The translations under genes were made by a program, and so were the position numbers. The notes beneath the pieces were generated by a model. That model was not told where the DNA came from. It saw only the letters and a program-made list of their open reading frames with translations, and made no database searches. From the NCBI RefSeq assembly GCF_022760805.1, contig NZ_JAIVFL010000001.1:1426001-1490000 (forward strand): 64,000 nucleotides of DNA, in the 5' to 3' direction. The stretch's first letter is position 1, and every line of letters starts with the position of its first letter. The DNA comes from Candidatus Mycolicibacterium alkanivorans (GTDB taxonomy: Bacteria; Actinomycetota; Actinomycetes; Mycobacteriales; Mycobacteriaceae). Of the stretch, positions 8,840-17,238 are shown piece by piece.

Positions 8840-10380
8840 TGTCGCCACTGTGGCGGCGCTCGCGGGAAGCGCGGGCGCCCGAAGAACCGAGCGCATCGCT
8901 GTCTCTGCGATGGCGAGTGATGTTGCTGGCCATGTCCATGGTGGCGATGGTCGTGGTGCTGATGGCGGTCGCGGTGTATGCGGTGGTGTCCGCCGCGCTC
9001 TACAACGACATCGACAACCAACTGCAGAGCCGCGCGCAGTTGCTGATCGCCAGCGGGTCGCTGGCCGCCGACCCGGGCAAGGCCATCGAGGGCACGGCGT
9101 ACTCCGACGTCAATGCCATGCTGGTCAATCCCGGCCGGTCCATCTATACCGCCAATCAGCAGGGCCAGACGCTGCCGGTCGGCCAGCCGGAGAAGGCAGT
9201 CATCCGCGGTGAGTTGTTCATGTCCCGCCGGACGGTGTCCAACCAGCGGGTGCTCGCGGTACACCTGCCCAACGGCAGTTCGCTACTGATCTCCAAGAGC
9301 CTGGCGCCCACCAACGCGGTGATCACCAAACTCAAGTGGGTGCTGCTGGCGGTCGGCGGGATCGGGGTGGTGATCGCGGCGATCGCGGGTGGAATGGTGG
9401 CCCGGACGGGTCTGAGACCGGTGGGGCGGCTCACCGAAGCCGCCGAACGGGTGGCGCGCACCGACGATCTGCGGCCCATCCCGGTGTTCGGCAGTGACGA
9501 GTTGGCCAGGCTCACCGAAACGTTCAACACCATGCTTCGCGCGCTGGCCGAGTCGCGCGAGCGGCAGGCCCGGCTGGTTGCCGACGCCGGGCACGAACTG
9601 CGGACGCCGCTGACCTCCCTGCGGACGAACGTCGAGCTGCTGATGGCATCGATGCAACCCGGTGCCCCGCGGTTGCCGGAGGGCGAGATGGCCGAGTTGC
9701 GTGTCGATGTCATCGCGCAGATCGAGGAGTTGTCCACTCTGGTGGGCGATCTGGTCGACCTGACTCGCGAGGATGCCGGCGGCGTGGTGCACGAGGCGAT
9801 CGACTTGAGTGAGGTCGTCGACCGCAGCCTCGAGCGGGCTCGCCGCCGCCGCAGCGATGTTCAGTTCGATGTCGAGGTCATCGGCTGGGAGGTGTTCGGC
9901 GACGCTGCTGGATTGTCCCGCGCGGTACTTAATCTGCTCGACAACGCCGCCAAGTGGAGCCCGTCCGGCGCCCATGTGGGCGTGCGGCTGCGCCAGCTCG
10001 ACGCCACGCGCGCCGAACTCGTGGTGTCCGACCACGGGCCCGGAATTCCGGCGCGGGAACGCGGTCTGGTGTTCGAGCGGTTCTACCGGTCGGCGTCGGC
10101 GCGGGCGATGCCGGGGTCGGGCCTCGGCTTGGCGATCGTGAAACAGGTTGTCGTCAAACACGGGGGCATGATTCGCATCGCCGACACGGTTCCCGGTGGT
10201 CAACCACCGGGAACGTCCTTTTTCGTGTTGTTGCCGGGCCGGCCGATCGGCCCGACGTCCTGCTCCGATTCCGCCCACTGCGAAATCACCACCACAGTCC
10301 CCAAAACCAACGGTGGCGTGGGGATTTCCGAACCCGGGGTATCGGCTGTACCGAGTGATATCTCAGTCGATTCTCAGTAG
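8839..10380 (+). CDS. mprB: Sensor histidine kinase MprB
   Basis: The 513-residue protein has two membrane spans (about residues 28-55 and 168-190) flanking a ~110-residue extracytoplasmic sensor region. A HAMP linker follows, then the H-box DAGHELRTPLTSLRTN, N-box LLDNAAKWSP and G-boxes DHGPGIPARE and GSGLGLAIV. In M. tuberculosis DnaK binds the extracytoplasmic loop and holds the kinase inactive until envelope stress. The final ~50 residues are an unstructured tail whose coding sequence contains the MprA-box-like repeat of the pepD promoter. Confidence 0.96.
   Translation: MSPLWRRSREARAPEEPSASLSLRWRVMLLAMSMVAMVVVLMAVAVYAVVSAALYNDIDNQLQSRAQLLIASGSLAADPGKAIEGTAYSDVNAMLVNPGRSIYTANQQGQTLPVGQPEKAVIRGELFMSRRTVSNQRVLAVHLPNGSSLLISKSLAPTNAVITKLKWVLLAVGGIGVVIAAIAGGMVARTGLRPVGRLTEAAERVARTDDLRPIPVFGSDELARLTETFNTMLRALAESRERQARLVADAGHELRTPLTSLRTNVELLMASMQPGAPRLPEGEMAELRVDVIAQIEELSTLVGDLVDLTREDAGGVVHEAIDLSEVVDRSLERARRRRSDVQFDVEVIGWEVFGDAAGLSRAVLNLLDNAAKWSPSGAHVGVRLRQLDATRAELVVSDHGPGIPARERGLVFERFYRSASARAMPGSGLGLAIVKQVVVKHGGMIRIADTVPGGQPPGTSFFVLLPGRPIGPTSCSDSAHCEITTTVPKTNGGVGISEPGVSAVPSDISVDSQ
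10359..10378 (+). promoter_or_regulatory. Candidate MprA box upstream of pepD
   Basis: TCTCAG occurs twice in direct orientation (10361-10366 and 10372-10377), 11 bases apart, about one helical turn, within the last codons of mprB and 66-85 bases before pepD. MprA is known to bind two loosely conserved 8-bp direct repeats at its targets, including pepD. A single TCTCAG also lies at 8124-8129, just before mprA. Confidence 0.6.
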
Positions 10381-10443
10381 TACAAGGCAAGCTGGGACCA
10401 ACGTTTCACTGCGTCTCGTCCCGAGAAAGAGCGATCTGACACC

Positions 10444-11889
10444 ATGACCGACCATCCGAGGTACTCCTCGCCGCAGCGGCCCGGCCACTCGGCGCCGAAT
10501 CAGCAAGCGGCACCGGGCTATCCGCAAGTACCCCGGGCCGGTTACCAAAAGCCTTACGACTGGCGGTACGCCACCCAGCCGCCCCCGCAGCAGTACCGGC
10601 AGCCCTACGACCCGTATCACGCTGCGCGCCAGGGCAATCCGCCCACCATGCCGGGGATGCCGCCGCGTCAGCGTTCGCGCGCGGGCGTGTTGACGGCGGG
10701 TGCCCTGGCGATCGCCGTGGTGTCCGGCGGTATCGGCGGCACGGTGGTGCTACTCGCCCATCCTGACCATCAGCGTGTGACAACCATCACGTCAGCGGGG
10801 CCCAACGGACCCGCCAGCGTGCCTGCGGCGAACCTGCCGGTGGGCTCGGTGGAGCAGGTGGCGGCGAAGGTGGTGCCCAGCGTCGTCAAGCTCGAGACGG
10901 AGCTCGGCCGCCAGTCCGAGGAGGGCTCGGGAATCATCCTGACCTCCGACGGGCTGATCCTGACCAACAATCACGTCGTCGCCGCCGCCGCGGACAAGGA
11001 ACCGGGCGGCGCTCCCGCGGCCCCACCGCCGGTCATTCCCGGTTTGCCCGGCGGGCCGACCGGACCCGGTGGCCCGATCAGCCCCGGTGGTCCCGGCGGA
11101 CCGGGTGCAGGCGCGCCCGGCGGCGCCCCGACCACCACCGTGACGTTCGCCGACGGCCGCACCGTACCCTTCACCGTCGTGGGCACCGACCCGGCCAGTG
11201 ACGTTGCCGTCGTGCGCGCGCAGGGTGTGTCGGGCCTGACCCCGATCACCCTGGGTTCGTCGGCGAACCTGCGGGTGGGCCAGGACGTCGTGGCCATCGG
11301 CTCGCCGCTGGGCCTGGAAGGCACCGTCACGACCGGCATTGTCAGTGCTCTCAACCGCCCGGTCGCCACCGGCGGTGACGTCAAGAACCAGAACACCGTG
11401 CTCGACGCCATCCAGACCGACGCCGCGATCAACCCGGGCAACTCCGGTGGTGCGCTGGTGAACATGAACGGCGAGTTGGTGGGCGTCATCTCCGCGATCG
11501 CCACCATCGGCGGCGATTCGCCCGATGCCCAGAGCGGCTCGATCGGGCTGGGCTTCGCGATCCCCGTGGATCAGGCGAAGCGCATCGCCGACGAACTGAT
11601 CAGCACCGGCAGCGCGTCGCACGCCTCGCTCGGTGTACAGGTCAGCAACGACGCCACCACGCACGGCGCCAAGATCGTCGACGTCACCAAGGGCGGCGCG
11701 GCCGACACCGCTGGCCTGCCCAGCGGTGTGGTGGTCACCAAGGTCGACGACCGGGTGATCGGCAGCGCCAACGCACTGGTGGCGGCTGTCCGCTCGCGGG
11801 CACCTGGTGAGAAGGTGACGCTGACCTACACCGATCCATCGGGGTCGCCCAAGACCGTGCAGGTCACCCTCGGGAAGGCGACCCAGTGA
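10444..11889 (+). CDS. pepD: HtrA-like serine protease PepD
   Basis: The 481-residue protein has a proline/tyrosine/glutamine-rich cytoplasmic N-terminus (1-75) and one membrane span (about 80-104). A trypsin-like protease domain follows with the triad His in LTNNHVV, Asp in PASDVAVVRA and Ser in NPGNSGGALV. A C-terminal PDZ domain begins near residue 395. Between the catalytic His and Asp strands there is a ~30-residue collagen-like Gly/Pro insert (GGPTGPGGPISPGGPGGPG). In M. tuberculosis PepD is an envelope protease and chaperone under MprA/SigE control and feeds back on that stress response. ATG 10444 follows GAGAAAGAG. Confidence 0.96.
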   Translation: MTDHPRYSSPQRPGHSAPNQQAAPGYPQVPRAGYQKPYDWRYATQPPPQQYRQPYDPYHAARQGNPPTMPGMPPRQRSRAGVLTAGALAIAVVSGGIGGTVVLLAHPDHQRVTTITSAGPNGPASVPAANLPVGSVEQVAAKVVPSVVKLETELGRQSEEGSGIILTSDGLILTNNHVVAAAADKEPGGAPAAPPPVIPGLPGGPTGPGGPISPGGPGGPGAGAPGGAPTTTVTFADGRTVPFTVVGTDPASDVAVVRAQGVSGLTPITLGSSANLRVGQDVVAIGSPLGLEGTVTTGIVSALNRPVATGGDVKNQNTVLDAIQTDAAINPGNSGGALVNMNGELVGVISAIATIGGDSPDAQSGSIGLGFAIPVDQAKRIADELISTGSASHASLGVQVSNDATTHGAKIVDVTKGGAADTAGLPSGVVVTKVDDRVIGSANALVAAVRSRAPGEKVTLTYTDPSGSPKTVQVTLGKATQ

Positions 11890-12467
11890 TCCGCGTCGTG
11901 GTTGACCAACCCATGACCGTGACCGGTGCGACTGCGCCGTTGTCCGCCGCCGGATATACGGTGAGGGCCATGGAACAGCCTGGGGAGTTGGTGGGTCGTG
12001 CTCTGGTCGTCGTCGTCGATGACCGCATGGCGCACGGCGATGAGGAGGACCACAGCGGGCCGCTGGTCACCGAGCTGCTCGCCGAGGCGGGGTTCGTGGT
12101 CGACGGTGTCGTGGTCGTCTCGGCTGACGAGGTCGAGATCCGCAATGCGCTCAACACCGCGGTCATCGGCGGTGTGGACCTGGTCGTGTCGGTGGGCGGC
12201 ACCGGCGTCACACCTCGTGACGTCACGCCGGAGGCCACCCGCACGATTCTCGACCGTGAGCTGCTCGGCATCGCCGAGGCGCTGCGTGCCTCCGGGCTGT
12301 CGGCCGGCATCACCGACGCGGGCCTGTCCCGCGGCCTGGCCGGCATCTCCGGCAGCACACTGGTGGTCAACATCGCCGGGTCCCGCTACGCCGTCCGTGA
12401 CGGCATGGCAACGCTCAACCCGCTGGCCGCCCACGTGATCGGCCAGCTCTCCAGCCTCGAGATCTAG
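11886..12467 (+). CDS. moaB2: Molybdopterin adenylyltransferase-type protein MoaB2
   Basis: MogA/MoaB-fold protein with VVSVGGTGVTPRDVTPEAT (molybdopterin-binding GGTG) and the SGSTLVVNIAGS loop. The family adenylylates molybdopterin or acts in metal insertion during molybdenum cofactor synthesis. The GTG at 11886 overlaps the pepD stop (GTGA), giving 193 residues; ATG 11916 and ATG 11970 (MEQPGELVGRALVVV) are alternatives, and conservation is clear only from the last. Coupling to pepD suggests one mprA-mprB-pepD-moaB2 transcription unit, as in M. tuberculosis. Confidence 0.92.
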   Translation: MIRVVVDQPMTVTGATAPLSAAGYTVRAMEQPGELVGRALVVVVDDRMAHGDEEDHSGPLVTELLAEAGFVVDGVVVVSADEVEIRNALNTAVIGGVDLVVSVGGTGVTPRDVTPEATRTILDRELLGIAEALRASGLSAGITDAGLSRGLAGISGSTLVVNIAGSRYAVRDGMATLNPLAAHVIGQLSSLEI

Positions 12468-12584
12468 CAGCCTTGCTTGCTGGCCCGGCGGGCGCCGTGT
12501 GCCGGCGTACCGTTTGTTAAGGGCGCCGCAAATCCGCCGGGAGTTCTTGTGTTACACGCCTGTGAACTGCACAAATGCTCCGAT

Positions 12585-12600
12585 TGTGATCTTTGTCACA
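12585..12600 (+). promoter_or_regulatory. CRP-type operator TGTGA-N6-TCACA
   Basis: TGTGATCTTTGTCACA is a perfect match to the TGTGAnnnnnnTCACA palindrome recognised by mycobacterial CRP (Rv3676) and corynebacterial GlxR. It lies 16 bases before the ATG of a 51-codon ORF and about 120 bases after moaB2. Being so close to the start codon it would overlap the core promoter and could repress. Confidence 0.75.
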
Positions 12601-12616
12601 AAATGGGCGGCCTGTG

Positions 12617-12772
12617 ATGAGTACCGCGCGCCACGATCGCCACGCAGTTAACAAGATCTTCGGCACCGAGCTGCCGCAGGAGTCTTCTGACGAACGGGAC
12701 CCGAATGCCGGCCACGAAGACTCGGAACGCGACGAGTGGCTGCGCGATAACGTTCCCCCGCATCATCGTTGA
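12617..12772 (+). CDS. Small acidic/charged ORF (51 residues) behind CRP-type site
   Basis: The frame reads MSTARHDRHAVNKIFGTELP and ends in DEWLRDNVPPHHR. It is rich in Asp, Glu, Arg and His, has no signal peptide or membrane span and looks like a real small cytosolic protein rather than chance: biased codon third positions and a compact WLRDNVPPHH C-terminus that I believe recurs in mycobacteria, though I cannot name a family. An in-frame GTG lies directly before the ATG. No strong ribosome binding site is seen. Confidence 0.6.
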   Translation: MSTARHDRHAVNKIFGTELPQESSDERDPNAGHEDSERDEWLRDNVPPHHR

Positions 12773-13136
12773 GGAACTTGCAGGTGGTGACCGGCTACGC
12801 GGCCGGGCAACTCGCGATACTCGGGAGTGGTTTCGGTTGGCGGTGGGGCCGTGTTCGGAATCCGGTAGCCCTGCGTTCAGTTCCCAGCAAACTTTCCCCG
12901 GCTATGATCAGTTCGGATCAGCGCGACGGTACGCGTTGCCGCCTCGATGCCGTGCCGTTATGTTCCTCGTGTCAACGATGAGCGAAGCGTAAGAGCGATG
13001 AGCGAAGCGTGAGAGCAGAGTGTGAGGACGCTCATTTGTCTGCCTGACGCGGTGTGCGGTGCCCGCATGTTGGGGCCCCGGCACGAACCACAAATCGGTG
13101 AGCCCCCGGGTCACCGTCGACACAGCTAGGGAGAAC
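12773..13136. other. Intergenic region with a 20-bp tandem duplication before mspA
   Basis: No convincing gene is seen in these 364 bases. A 20-bp unit CGATGAGCGAAGCGTAAGAG (12976-12995) is repeated in tandem with one mismatch (12996-13015). The 3' end holds the leader of the porin gene, with CTAGGGAGAAC (13127-13136) as its ribosome binding site. Confidence 0.6.
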
Positions 13137-13775
13137 ATGAAGGTCATCGGTCGAGTGCTGGTGGCGTTGGTCGCGGCCGTGGCGGCGTTGTTCGCCGGGG
13201 CAGGTACCTCGCATGCAGGTTTGGACAATCAGCTGAGTCTGGTTGACGGCGGTGGCCGTACGATGACGGTTCAGCAGTGGGACACCTTCCTCGACGGTGT
13301 GTTCCCGCTGGACCGCAACCGGCTGACCCGCGAGTGGTTCCACTCCGGCAAGGCCGTCTACAGCGTGGTCGGCCCGGGTGCCGACGACTTCGCGGGGACC
13401 TTGGAGCTGGGCTACCAGGTCGGCTTCCCGTGGTCGCTGGGTGTGGGCATCAACTTCAGCTACACCACCCCCAACATTCTGCTCGACGACGCCAGCATCT
13501 CCCCGGGCAACTTCAATCCGCTGGGCTCGGTCATCACCCCGAACCTGTTCCCGGGTGTGTCGATCAGCGCGGATCTGGGCAATGGCCCCGGTATCCAGGA
13601 GGTCGCCACCTTCTCCGTCGACGTTTCGGGCCCCAACGGCTCGGTGGCGGTGGCCAACGCCCACGGCACCGTCACCGGTGCGGCCGGCGGTGTGCTGCTG
13701 CGCCCCTTCGCCCGGCTGATCTCCAAGGCCGGTGACTCCGTCACCACCTACGGCGAACCCTGGAACATGAACTGA
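13137..13775 (+). CDS. mspA: MspA-family outer membrane porin
   Basis: A 27-residue signal peptide (MKVIGRVLVALVAAVAALFAG..SHA) precedes a mature chain starting GLDNQLSLVDG and ending GDSVTTYGEPWNMN, nearly identical in pattern to MspA of M. smegmatis. The octameric channel crosses the mycolate outer membrane and admits small hydrophilic solutes. The constriction-zone acid pair is kept (ILLDDASIS) but the third acidic residue of MspA (the Asp in IDDGDI) is Ser here. 212 residues is the usual length. The gene sits between moaB2 and mscL, where M. tuberculosis has no porin. Confidence 0.96.
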   Translation: MKVIGRVLVALVAAVAALFAGAGTSHAGLDNQLSLVDGGGRTMTVQQWDTFLDGVFPLDRNRLTREWFHSGKAVYSVVGPGADDFAGTLELGYQVGFPWSLGVGINFSYTTPNILLDDASISPGNFNPLGSVITPNLFPGVSISADLGNGPGIQEVATFSVDVSGPNGSVAVANAHGTVTGAAGGVLLRPFARLISKAGDSVTTYGEPWNMN

Positions 13776-13809
13776 GAGACTCCCCGAGGACGTCACAAAG
13801 TGTCTGCGC

Positions 13810-14253
13810 TCAGTCTTTGTCTGCGCTGGCGTGCTTGGCGGTGTCGGTACCGGGGCCGGTGACCTTCTTCGGCGTTCCATTCGGCTCGGCGAGCAGGTCG
13901 CGGATCTCGGTCAGCAGGCTCAGTTCGGTATCGTCGGCCTGCTCGACCTCACCCTTCTTGCGCAGCCGGTTGTAGGGGACGACAACAAGGAAGTACACCA
14001 CCGCCGCCACCAGGATGAAATTGATGAACGCCGACAGCACGACGTTGAGATCGATCGTCTGCCCGCCGCCGATGTCAATCTGGAGGATTCCGTACTCGGT
14101 GTTCTGGTCGGCCCCGATGCGGTTGATCAGGGGCTGCAGGATGCTGTCGGTGAACTTGGTGACCAGCGCGGTGAACGCCGTGCCGATGACCACGGCAACG
14201 GACAGGTCGATGATGTTGCCGCGGGAGAGAAACTCCTTGAAGCCCTTCAACAC
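13810..14253 (-). CDS. mscL: Large-conductance mechanosensitive channel MscL
   Basis: 147 residues: the N-terminal amphipathic helix and first span [27 protein letters not shown], a periplasmic loop, second span [22 protein letters not shown] and a cytoplasmic charged helix. It forms a homopentamer in the inner membrane that opens under turgor stress. The GTG at 14253 follows AAAGGTGAAG. It converges with mspA, 34 bases apart; the order moaB2-mscL matches Rv0984-Rv0985c. Confidence 0.96.
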   Translation of the reverse strand: MLKGFKEFLSRGNIIDLSVAVVIGTAFTALVTKFTDSILQPLINRIGADQNTEYGILQIDIGGGQTIDLNVVLSAFINFILVAAVVYFLVVVPYNRLRKKGEVEQADDTELSLLTEIRDLLAEPNGTPKKVTGPGTDTAKHASADKD

Positions 14254-14402
14254 GAGATCTTCACCTTTCTTGTTCGGGTTCTCTTTACTGGAGAACTCGA
14301 AGCGTAACGAGTGTGCTGCGCCGTCGACTGATAGTTTTGCGAAGGACCGGTGACATCGGACGGAAGGACTGCGACGCCGGTGCCGACCCCGCCCGGGTGG
14401 CC

Positions 14403-15056
14403 CTAGTGGATCGTCAGTGTGACGGTCTGGACCAGCGTGGCCCCGGCCAGGGCGTTGGCGGCCGCTGCGGGCAGGGCGACGAGGACCACGCGGTCGTCGC
14501 CGGCGCCTGCTGACTTCGCTTTCGCCGAGACCAGCACCACGATCACGTTGGCGGCTACCACGCGAGGTTCGGCATCGGTGTCGGCCGACACCGCGCCCAG
14601 GACGTCGACAACGTCACCCGGCCGGATCAGGTCCAACACCGCGGCATCGGCCAGGTGCAACGGGACCACCCGGGCGTCCGGGCCCGCCGCGAGACCGGCC
14701 AGCCGCGACCCCAGCACGCGGGCGTCGGTGATGATCTCACCGCGACGCGTCGGACCGGCAAGCGTCGCGCCCAACGCCGGTTCGACAGCGCGCAGGGCCC
14801 CGTCGGGAACGGTTGGGGCGGAACGCTTTTCGACTGCCACGTCATCAGGCGTCAGGGTCACGCCGGGACTCAGGTCGCGGGTGGCGATCACCACCTCGGC
14901 GCGGGAGTCGGCCGGGTCGGGCCGCAGTGCGGCGATGCCGGCGAGTACGACCAGGCCACCGGCTGCGATGCGTCGGGCCATCAACGTGCGGGCGAAATCC
15001 GGGCGCAGGGCGCGCGAAACCCGGCTCAGCAGAGTCGGATTGAGCGATTTACCCAT
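14403..15056 (-). CDS. SAF-domain membrane-anchored protein (CpaB/RcpC-like; Rv0990c-like)
   Basis: 217 residues. A basic N-terminus and one hydrophobic span (about 28-46, [14 protein letters not shown]) are followed by a SAF domain ([22 protein letters not shown]) and a C-terminal region like that of Flp pilus assembly proteins CpaB/RcpC ([14 protein letters not shown]). The family is normally linked to tad pilus secretins, but no pilus genes are near. Location before ruc matches M. tuberculosis. Function in mycobacteria unknown. Confidence 0.8.
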   Translation of the reverse strand: MGKSLNPTLLSRVSRALRPDFARTLMARRIAAGGLVVLAGIAALRPDPADSRAEVVIATRDLSPGVTLTPDDVAVEKRSAPTVPDGALRAVEPALGATLAGPTRRGEIITDARVLGSRLAGLAAGPDARVVPLHLADAAVLDLIRPGDVVDVLGAVSADTDAEPRVVAANVIVVLVSAKAKSAGAGDDRVVLVALPAAAANALAGATLVQTVTLTIH

Positions 15057-15120
15057 GCCGCCACAGTAGAAGGACGGCCGGCATCCGGGCTTCGCTACGA
15101 AACCCGCCTGTTGATAAGTG

Positions 15121-15426
15121 CTAGCTGGAGGCTGCGGCGGCAGGTGCCGAGGTGCTCGAGCCCGACGTCGAGGAGCTGGACGAGCTGGAGGACTTCTCCG
15201 AGCTCGACGACGACGTCGAGGACTCCGACTTGCTCGAACTCTTCGAGGACTCGCGGCTGTCGGTGCGGTAGAAGCCGCTGCCCTTGAACACCACTCCCAC
15301 GGAGTTGAACAGCTTGCGCAGCCGACCGGAGCATTCGGGGCAGGAGGTCAGCGTGTCATCAGTGAACGCCTGCACAGCATCGAAGCGGTTGTCGCACTCG
15401 GTGCAGGCGTAGCTGTATGTCGGCAC
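15121..15426 (-). CDS. ruc: Redox-regulated chaperone Ruc-like zinc-ribbon protein (Rv0991c-like)
   Basis: 101 residues with an FmdB-type zinc ribbon using two Cys pairs, CTEC (residues 8-11) and CPEC (29-32), followed by a ~45-residue tail made almost only of Ser, Lys, Glu and Ala. The M. tuberculosis ortholog Rv0991c (Ruc) is an oxidation-activated chaperone with a disordered C-terminus whose expression is controlled by the heat-shock repressor HrcA. The GTG at 15426 follows GGAGG. A CIRCE-like operator lies 28 bases upstream, supporting the same regulation here. Confidence 0.88.
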   Translation of the reverse strand: MPTYSYACTECDNRFDAVQAFTDDTLTSCPECSGRLRKLFNSVGVVFKGSGFYRTDSRESSKSSSKSESSTSSSSSEKSSSSSSSSTSGSSTSAPAAAASS

Positions 15427-15453
15427 ATGAACCTCCGGGAGAAAACAAACTTG

Positions 15454-15480
15454 TTAGCACTCTACCGTTTCAAGTGCCAG
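15454..15480 (-). promoter_or_regulatory. CIRCE-like HrcA operator upstream of ruc
   Basis: TTAGCACTC at 15454-15462 is a perfect CIRCE half-site. After exactly nine bases comes AAGTGCCAG (15472-15480), which matches six of nine positions of the second half GAGTGCTAA. The site overlaps the expected promoter of ruc on the minus strand. Confidence 0.8.
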
Positions 15481-15596
15481 AACCGCTATGTGGTGGGTAT
15501 CATTCCCTGAACGCCGTGAACTGGGGGAGGGCCGCGGTGAAGTGCCGTAAATGCGGCCCGAGAGGGCCTGGGTGGGTGCATCGTAAGCCGGTGGCC

Positions 15597-16202
15597 TCAC
15601 CGCACGACGCCGAGCGCTACCAATCCGCGTCCCGGGGTCAGCGCGTGCGTCATTCGGACGTCATGCGGTTCACTCGGCAGTTCGTCGAGCACCTCGTTGT
15701 CGCGGACCACCGCAATCAGGCGCGTCCCCGGAGCGCACAGACACAGCGAGCGGTCGTAGTAACCGCCGCCGCGGCCCAGTCGCACCCCGCGGCGGTCAAC
15801 GGCGAGCGCCGGCACCAGCAGCGCCGCGGCCTGGGCCACGGCCTGCGGCTCGAGCAACGGTCCGGCGGGTTCCCACAGGCCGAACCGCCCACGGACCAGG
15901 GCGCCGGGGACGTACTCGCCCCACCGCAGCGGCAGCGCCTCTCCGCCGGCACCGGTCCGGCTGACCGGCAGCAACACCCGCGCGCCCTGCTCGCGCAGTC
16001 GGTCCACCAGCGCGGGCGAGCCCGGCTCGGCCCCGACGGGCACGTAAGCGCACACCACCTCGCCGGCGCCGGCGACCGCGGGCAGGTGGTCGCAGAGCGC
16101 CCGCGCCTCGGCCGCCCGGTCGGCCTCGGACACCGCACGTCGGGCCGCCAGCAGAGCGGCCCGCAGCTGGGTCTTGGTTCCGGCGAGCACGCCGTCCACC
16201 AT
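15597..16202 (-). CDS. 5-formyltetrahydrofolate cyclo-ligase (Rv0992c-like)
   Basis: The product converts 5-formyl-THF to 5,10-methenyl-THF using ATP. Visible signatures are [26 protein letters not shown], the [23 protein letters not shown] catalytic loop and the C-terminal [23 protein letters not shown] 16202 (201 residues) is preferred because conserved sequence begins just after it and GAGG lies upstream. ATG 16244 is in frame and would be nearly leaderless. It is divergent from galU. Confidence 0.9.
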   Translation of the reverse strand: MVDGVLAGTKTQLRAALLAARRAVSEADRAAEARALCDHLPAVAGAGEVVCAYVPVGAEPGSPALVDRLREQGARVLLPVSRTGAGGEALPLRWGEYVPGALVRGRFGLWEPAGPLLEPQAVAQAAALLVPALAVDRRGVRLGRGGGYYDRSLCLCAPGTRLIAVVRDNEVLDELPSEPHDVRMTHALTPGRGLVALGVVR

Positions 16203-16265
16203 GTCAGCGAGCGCCTCGATTGCGCCAGAGTGAAGGGCCGTCATGTTGCGGTTAGGGTGTGAAAA

Positions 16266-17189
16266 ATGATGACGTCGGTCGGGGTTCCATTTCCGTGCAC
16301 GGCGATCGTGCCTGCGGCCGGTCTGGGGACGCGATTCCTGCCGGCAACCAAGACGGTTCCCAAGGAATTGCTGCCCGTGGTCGACACCCCGGGTATCGAA
16401 CTGGTCGCCGCTGAGGCCGCCGAGGCCGGTGCGGAACGGCTGGTCATCGTCACCTCTGCGGGCAAGGACGGGGTGGTCGCCCACTTCGTCGAGGACCTCG
16501 TCTTGGAGGGGACACTGGAGGCCCGCGGCAAGAAGGCGATGCTGGCCAAGGTGCGGCGCGCCCCGGCGTTGATCAAGGTCGAGTCGGTGGTGCAGGCCGA
16601 GCCACTGGGCCTGGGCCATGCGGTCAGCTGCGTGGAGCCGGTGCTCTCGCCTGACGAGGATGCCGTCTCGGTGTTGTTGCCGGACGACCTGGTGCTGCCC
16701 AGCGGGGTGCTGGAGACGATGGCCAAGGTGCGAGCCAAGCGGGGCGGCACGGTGCTGTGTGCGATCGAGGTCTCGCCCGAGGAGGTCAGCTCCTACGGTG
16801 TGTTCGACGTCGAGACGGTGCCGGATGCGACCAACCCGAACGTGCTGCGGGTCAAGGGCATGGTGGAGAAGCCCAAGGCCGAGGACGCGCCGTCGTTGTA
16901 TGCCGCGGCCGGGCGCTACATCTTGGATCGGGTGATCTTCGATGCGCTGCGCCGGGTCGAGCGCGGCGTGGGTGGTGAGATTCAGCTGACCGACGCGATC
17001 GAGTTGCTGATCGAGGACGGCCACCCGGTGCACGTGGTGGTCCATCGCGGGTCTCGACACGACTTGGGAAATCCCGGCGGCTACCTGAAGGCTGCGGTTG
17101 ACTTTGCCTTGGATCGTGACGACTATGGCCCGGACTTGCGGCGATGGTTGGTAGCGCGACTGGGCCTGGCCGAGAAGACCGAACAGTAG
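16266..17189 (+). CDS. galU: UTP--glucose-1-phosphate uridylyltransferase
   Basis: 307 residues. Nucleotidyltransferase signature [19 protein letters not shown], uridine-binding [10 protein letters not shown], metal/substrate loop LPDDLVLP and [11 protein letters not shown]. It makes UDP-glucose for trehalose, glycogen and envelope polysaccharides. It heads the conserved actinobacterial cluster galU-glp/moeA-rimJ-glpR. Start at ATG 16266 or the adjacent ATG 16269. Confidence 0.96.
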   Translation: MMTSVGVPFPCTAIVPAAGLGTRFLPATKTVPKELLPVVDTPGIELVAAEAAEAGAERLVIVTSAGKDGVVAHFVEDLVLEGTLEARGKKAMLAKVRRAPALIKVESVVQAEPLGLGHAVSCVEPVLSPDEDAVSVLLPDDLVLPSGVLETMAKVRAKRGGTVLCAIEVSPEEVSSYGVFDVETVPDATNPNVLRVKGMVEKPKAEDAPSLYAAAGRYILDRVIFDALRRVERGVGGEIQLTDAIELLIEDGHPVHVVVHRGSRHDLGNPGGYLKAAVDFALDRDDYGPDLRRWLVARLGLAEKTEQ

Positions 17190-17238
17190 AGGCTGCGGCG
17201 GGCCCGCCTGACCGGGGCTCGAGGCAGAAAGGCGCGCT

